Assembly: GCA_964631295.1 (NCBI GenBank)
Contig: CAZVXI010000132.1
Coordinates: forward strand, 1-8,914
Length of the DNA stretch: 8,914 bases
Source of the DNA: CAZVXI01 sp964631295
GTDB lineage: Bacteria > Planctomycetota > Phycisphaerae > Phycisphaerales > SM1A02
Direction of reading: 5' to 3'
Below are positions 5,488-8,914 of the stretch, one piece after another. The stretch's first letter is position 1. Each line of letters starts with the position of its first letter. The notes beneath the pieces are model-generated. The model was not told where the DNA came from. It searched no databases and saw only the letters and a list, made by a program, of their open reading frames with translations. The position numbers and the translations under genes are program-made.

Positions 5488-5824
5488 GGATGGCTGGCGC
5501 GGATCGCCCGGACATGAATGGGCGCGTCACGTAACTCTTCGTTCATCGAGTTTCTTGATGACCAGGGCGGTTGTTCCACCTTGGCGCGATCGACTCGTCT
5601 GCACTGCGTGGCTCGCTTCTGCGACTTGTCCGGCATGATCGGGGTGGGGAACGGACTCCAGAGACAAAGTTGAAATCACACCAACCCAGGTGCGTGCTTT
5701 CCGTGCGCATGCATGTGCGTGCAGCATTGCGCAGTCGGTGCGCACGCGGGGACGGTGTCGGGGCCATGTCGTTTGCACGCATGGCAGGATTCACGGGAAC
5801 GGACCGTTCCACTGGAGGCAGCAC
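5488..5824 (+). promoter_or_regulatory. dnaA upstream control region with clustered TGCGCA sites
   Basis: This stretch has no convincing gene. It contains three TGCGCA hexamers at 5704-5709, 5728-5733 and 5739-5744, in a segment rich in GTGC/GCAT words, and the 15-bp inverted repeat described separately. Three more TGCGCA copies lie between 5237 and 5487. A weak promoter could be TTGTCG (5440-5445) with TATCTT (5463-5468), 17 bases apart. I see no perfect TTATCCACA DnaA box; the nearest is TTGTCCACC at 5326-5334 with two mismatches, so there is no direct evidence for a replication origin here. Confidence 0.4.
5796..5810. promoter_or_regulatory. Perfect inverted repeat next to the dnaA ribosome binding site
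   Basis: GGAACGG-A-CCGTTCC has seven-base arms around one central base. It ends three bases before GGAGG (5814-5818), the ribosome binding site six bases before the GTG start of dnaA. As DNA it looks like a dimeric repressor operator; as RNA it could form a six-pair stem with a three-base loop against the ribosome binding site. Either would allow control of DnaA synthesis. Confidence 0.45.
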
Positions 5825-7291
5825 GTGCCAACGCGCGAAGCTCGATCAACACAAAGTCACGACGCCAGCAACGGATCGACAACGGGTCGCGGTGCAATCA
5901 GCAAGACAATCCGACAGGACCTGCTCAATCGCATCGGCGAACGCAAGTTCGACAAGTGGTTCAGCCAGACGGATTTCGCGGTGCGCGGCAAGACGCTGCA
6001 CGTCTCAGCGCGCAGCGGATTCATCGCCACCTGGATTGACCGCAACTTTGGAGATGAACTCCGCACAAGCGTGCGAGCCCACCTCGGGGGCAGCGCAGCA
6101 GTGAACATTGCAGTCTTCGAGGACGATGCCGCGACCGATGAGGAATCGAAATCACACACGCCTCCGCCGGAGAAACATGCGTCTGCGCGAAAGCGCAAGC
6201 GCTCCGAAGCAGGCATCTTACTCAAGCGATTCGACGATTTTGTGGTTGGCCCGTCCAATCAACTGGCGATGGCCACATCCCAGCAACTCGCCTCTGATCC
6301 TGATGCGAGCCTGATCTCGCCACTGTTCGTGCACGGCGAGTGCGGGGTTGGCAAGACACACCTGCTCCAGAGTATCTGCGCTCGATTCGTCGAGATCACC
6401 AAACGGCCGGATCGCGTGCGATACATGACCGGCGAACAGTTTACCAACGAGTTCATCACAGCGATCAAAGGCAGCGGGCTTGATGCGTTCCGTCGAAAGA
6501 CGCGCAAACTCGAGTTGCTGGTTGTCGATGATGTCCACTTTCTCGGCGGAAAAATGCGCACGCAAAGCGAGTTCCTGCACACGCTCGATGCAATCGACCT
6601 CGCTGGAGCGAAGGTCGTGCTCGCATCGGATTCTCATCCGAGACACGTTGGCAGCTTTCGGCAGGCACTCATCAGCCGGTTCCTGTCGGGGATGGTCGTC
6701 CAGATTGATCGCCCTCAGCGAGAGATGCGCAAACAACTGATTGATGTGTTCTCGAAACGGCGCGGGATCAAGGTCAACGAGGCCGCCGCCGAACTGATTG
6801 CAGGTCATTGCGTGGGCTCCGTTCGAGAGCTTGAAGGCACGGTCATCAAGCTCTCGGCGCTGCAGAATCTGACAAGCGCCGGTGCTGAGAGTTCCGAGGT
6901 TGGCGTCGTCATTGCCCGCCAGTTGTTTGAGGACCACGGCTGGCATCCATCCTCCCCGGTGCGGATGAGCACAATCACCGAAGTGATCTGCGAGCGGCTA
7001 GCCGTCGATCGCGGAGATCTGCTAGGATCGCGTCGGCATCGGCGTGTCGTACTCGCTCGGGCACTCGTCGCTCATCTCGGCCGGGAACTCACAACGCACA
7101 GTTACCCGGAAATCGCCCAATCGCTCGGCCGGACGTACCACTCGACGGTCCATACAGCCGCGCAACGGCTTCGGCGGCAACTCGATGCCGATGAGTCGAT
7201 CGACCTCGCGAACGGAGAACGGACGATTCGACTGCGTGAACTTGTGGATCAGTTGCGGCACGAGATTATCAAAGCATCGGCGGGCAGGTAG
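5825..7291 (+). CDS. dnaA: Chromosomal replication initiator protein DnaA
   Basis: A 488-residue DnaA, the AAA+ ATPase that opens the replication origin. The GTG start follows TGGAGG with six-base spacing; the frame stays open 45 codons upstream (GTG 5690), but that part does not look like DnaA. Domain I (about 26-100) contains RIGERKFDKWF; a short charged linker (100-133) follows. The AAA+ domain has LKRFDDFVVGPSNQLA, Walker A GECGVGKTH (171-179), Walker B LLVVDD (231-236), sensor 1 ASD (267-269), arginine finger R285 in SRF and sensor II R334 in GSVRELEG. Domain IV (about 375-455) aligns without gaps to E. coli DnaA, but the GGRDHTTV signature reads GRTYHSTV (435-442), so the base-contacting Asp is Tyr. 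The Arg equivalents of E. coli R399 and R407 remain. No dnaN follows; instead an exported repeat protein begins 29 bp on. A DnaA paralog is a minor alternative. Confidence 0.93.
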   Translation: MPTREARSTQSHDASNGSTTGRGAISKTIRQDLLNRIGERKFDKWFSQTDFAVRGKTLHVSARSGFIATWIDRNFGDELRTSVRAHLGGSAAVNIAVFEDDAATDEESKSHTPPPEKHASARKRKRSEAGILLKRFDDFVVGPSNQLAMATSQQLASDPDASLISPLFVHGECGVGKTHLLQSICARFVEITKRPDRVRYMTGEQFTNEFITAIKGSGLDAFRRKTRKLELLVVDDVHFLGGKMRTQSEFLHTLDAIDLAGAKVVLASDSHPRHVGSFRQALISRFLSGMVVQIDRPQREMRKQLIDVFSKRRGIKVNEAAAELIAGHCVGSVRELEGTVIKLSALQNLTSAGAESSEVGVVIARQLFEDHGWHPSSPVRMSTITEVICERLAVDRGDLLGSRRHRRVVLARALVAHLGRELTTHSYPEIAQSLGRTYHSTVHTAAQRLRRQLDADESIDLANGERTIRLRELVDQLRHEIIKASAGR

Positions 7292-7308
7292 AGACCGCCC
7301 GGTTGCGG

Positions 7309-7320
7309 TAGAATCCCACC
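7309..7320 (+). promoter_or_regulatory. Possible -10 element giving a leaderless message
   Basis: TAGAAT (five of six bases to TATAAT) ends six bases before the ATG at 7321, so transcription would begin at or next to the start codon. The gene has no good Shine-Dalgarno sequence, which fits a leaderless message. No matching -35 is visible. A five-base hairpin (ACCGC 7294-7298, GCGGT 7305-7309) overlaps the element. Confidence 0.3.
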
Positions 7321-8814
7321 ATGCTCCACGCAGCAAATAACCTGCGAGCCGTGATCGCGCTTCTCGCGACAGTTGCCGTCGCGCTGCCAGCTTCCGCACA
7401 GGATGACGAGGGCTACTTCGAGCCAGCAGCGCGCCAGATTCGAATGGCGGTACAGGGCCAGCGCGATGGATCGCACCTTCAACGGCTGTTCGGTCTGCGG
7501 AGGTTGTCCGATCCGACGCTTGACACGCTCTACCAGCAATTGATCCGGCACCGCGAATGGCAGGTGCAGGTGCATGCAATCCTCGGACTCGCCGAGAACT
7601 CGGAATCGCGCCAGATCGATACCTGGCTCTTGCGGCAACTCAAGCCGGACGCGCAGGATGCGGCCATTGCCACCGCACTTGATCTTGAGATGATGCCTGA
7701 GTCGGCAATCCGGGAACTGCTCCAGTGGGATGGGCTGCAGCCGATGTCGAAACTTCTGCTCATCGCAGAACTGTGGCTGTCGAACAGCCAACTGCCCACA
7801 GAACTGCTGCAGCCGCTGACCGAACATCCCGATCTTCGTATCGCCGGCCTTGCGTGTGCGCTACTCAAACAGGCAGGCGATGCTCAGCTCTTCGACGGCT
7901 ACGCGGAGCGTATTGCGAGACTCTCGCGCCGTGGACGACACGACATCTACTCATGGCTCTTTGAAGTTGCCCGGCAGTATGAACTGACATCGCTCGGAGA
8001 CTGGATTATTGGTGTGCTTGCAGACACCGGTGAGAACCTCGGCGAACGGGTCCGTCACAGTGCACTTTACTCGGCACTCGAACTTGCGCCACCGGAGGCC
8101 GAGATGCCGATGAAACGCGAGTTTGCGCGAGAGATGCGCTATTCCGCGCGGGTACGGCTGATGCAGATGCTGCTCACAACTCACCCTGCCGAACCAGTTT
8201 GGGCCTATGACGCACTCGATGAGGATAATGAAGCTGTCCTGCACGCAATGCGCGAAGTTGGCATCGCACAAGTCAACCAAAGCGATGAAGTGCGTGCGAT
8301 CAAAGCGCTTATTGATCTTGACCATCCGCGATCAATCCAGTGGGCGATCGAATACGCAACAAAGCGATTGACTGACCCCCAGGCGATCGATGTCTTCGAA
8401 CACATTCTCGATCGTTCGACGACCTCGGAAAATGTCCCACCGGGGCTCGTCGTCGCGGCAGCAATAGAACTGTACAAGCGCAACACCGAGCCTGTTCTTA
8501 CACGACTTCTCGCGGCTGAGGACGACTCGGCACAGCAGGAGTTGTTGCTGCTTGCGATGCTGGATGTTCATGACGAACCCGCATCGGCCGCAGCGGGCAA
8601 GCTGCGAAGGATCGGTGCTGGCCGAGCAGATGCGCTGGCGCTGCTTCTGATCGCGTCAGGACCCGGTAAACTTGATGAAGCGGACATGAATCGCCTCGGA
8701 CTGATTGCCGCCGGCGGCGGGCGTGTCGCCGAGAGTTTGCAAGCGCAGGCAGCATGGCTGTATCTCAAACGCACAAACCAGATCGAGCCTGCCCTCGCGC
8801 GGGCGTTCGACTGA
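7321..8814 (+). CDS. Exported alpha-helical repeat (HEAT-like) protein of unknown function
   Basis: A 497-residue protein that I cannot assign to a named family. It begins with a signal peptide (hydrophobic core about 9-22) and a clear signal peptidase I site, ASA before QDDEG at 26/27. The rest is almost wholly helical and Leu/Ala-rich, with repeating helix pairs resembling HEAT or armadillo-like repeats, for example VQVHAILGLAENSE (82-95), DLRIAGLACALLKQAGD (171-187), ERVRHSALYSALELAPP (242-258) and ARVRLMQMLL (276-285). No catalytic motif, transmembrane helix or lipobox was found. Such proteins often act as binding scaffolds; a periplasmic place is inferred from the signal peptide. It begins 29 bp after dnaA and ends 17 bp before an aminotransferase gene, so the three could be co-transcribed, although a possible own promoter overlaps the dnaA end. 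Nothing indicates a replication role. Confidence 0.85.
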   Translation: MLHAANNLRAVIALLATVAVALPASAQDDEGYFEPAARQIRMAVQGQRDGSHLQRLFGLRRLSDPTLDTLYQQLIRHREWQVQVHAILGLAENSESRQIDTWLLRQLKPDAQDAAIATALDLEMMPESAIRELLQWDGLQPMSKLLLIAELWLSNSQLPTELLQPLTEHPDLRIAGLACALLKQAGDAQLFDGYAERIARLSRRGRHDIYSWLFEVARQYELTSLGDWIIGVLADTGENLGERVRHSALYSALELAPPEAEMPMKREFAREMRYSARVRLMQMLLTTHPAEPVWAYDALDEDNEAVLHAMREVGIAQVNQSDEVRAIKALIDLDHPRSIQWAIEYATKRLTDPQAIDVFEHILDRSTTSENVPPGLVVAAAIELYKRNTEPVLTRLLAAEDDSAQQELLLLAMLDVHDEPASAAAGKLRRIGAGRADALALLLIASGPGKLDEADMNRLGLIAAGGGRVAESLQAQAAWLYLKRTNQIEPALARAFD

Positions 8815-8831
8815 CCATGAACGGAGCGAAC

Positions 8832-8914
8832 GTGACCACCGTGACCAACTTCATCCCGCTCAGCCATCCCGACATCACCGATCGCGAAGTTCAAGCGGTG
8901 GTTGACACGCTTCG
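8832..8914 (+). CDS. DegT/DnrJ/EryC1/StrS family aminotransferase, N-terminal fragment
   Basis: Only the first 27 residues lie in the window. IPLSHPDITDREVQAVVDTL is the typical opening of the DegT/DnrJ/EryC1/StrS family of PLP-dependent aminotransferases, which place an amino group on keto-sugar nucleotides for surface polysaccharide or antibiotic sugars. The GTG at 8832 is preferred because GGAG lies five bases before it; an ATG at 8817 and a GTG at 8841 are also in frame. The gene begins 17 bp after the exported repeat protein and is probably co-transcribed with it. The catalytic lysine and PLP-binding residues are outside the window. Confidence in the family is fair because the start motif is characteristic. 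Confidence 0.75.
   Translation, partial: MTTVTNFIPLSHPDITDREVQAVVDTL

Noticed and set aside
5279..5638. 119-codon plus-strand frame before dnaA
   Set aside because: Its Arg/Ser/Pro-rich composition is typical of a shadow frame, it starts inside the hairpin region and it has no ribosome binding site.
5237..5824. Replication origin upstream of dnaA
   Set aside because: There are no perfect DnaA boxes, no long AT-rich unwinding element and no dnaN nearby; only weak box-like words (TTGTCCACC) are seen. GC-skew analysis of the whole genome would be needed to claim an origin.
5690..5824. N-terminal extension of DnaA from the GTG at 5690
   Set aside because: The 45 extra residues are Arg/His/Cys-rich and unlike DnaA, while the GTG at 5825 has GGAGG at six bases.
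6218..6946. 242-codon minus-strand open frame opposite dnaA
   Set aside because: It lies wholly within the AAA+ coding region of dnaA and has no independent support.

Overview
The window looks like a chromosomal stretch from a moderately GC-rich member of the Planctomycetota, most likely Phycisphaerae-like. This is inferred from three things: a secreted protein ending in tandem GACC-type cysteine modules, a DnaA with a CGVGKTH Walker A and a non-standard C-terminal signature, and the broken-up order of housekeeping genes. No rRNA, tRNA, CRISPR array, insertion sequence or prophage gene is visible.

Left block (about 29-4060, all minus strand, read right to left): a small secreted or lipid-anchored protein of unknown function (4060-3458), then ribosomal protein L27 (rpmA, 3377-3093), then the Obg GTPase (1986-3023). 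L27 and Obg form the classic ribosome-assembly pair. rplU, which usually precedes rpmA, is absent; the exported protein sits in its place. After a 265-bp non-coding gap comes a large secreted protein (29-1720) with four complete cysteine modules and a fifth that stops partway, next to a perfect 14-bp palindrome.

A 189-bp divergent intergenic region (4061-4249) has candidate promoters in both directions.

Right block (4250-8914, mostly plus strand): a double-GNAT-type acetyltransferase (4250-5236); a 588-bp interval (5237-5824) without a firm gene; dnaA (5825-7291, GTG start behind a GGAGG); an exported alpha-helical repeat protein (7321-8814); and the start of a DegT/DnrJ/EryC1/StrS aminotransferase running off the end (8832 on). 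The interval before dnaA holds a strong hairpin, one possible small minus-strand gene, a concentration of the hexamer TGCGCA, and a perfect 7+1+7 inverted repeat immediately before the dnaA ribosome binding site.

The genes are mostly ordinary housekeeping and surface functions. I do not see a clear new multi-gene system. The most interesting material is the control region of dnaA together with the altered DNA-recognition signature of the DnaA protein, and the truncated cysteine-module array.
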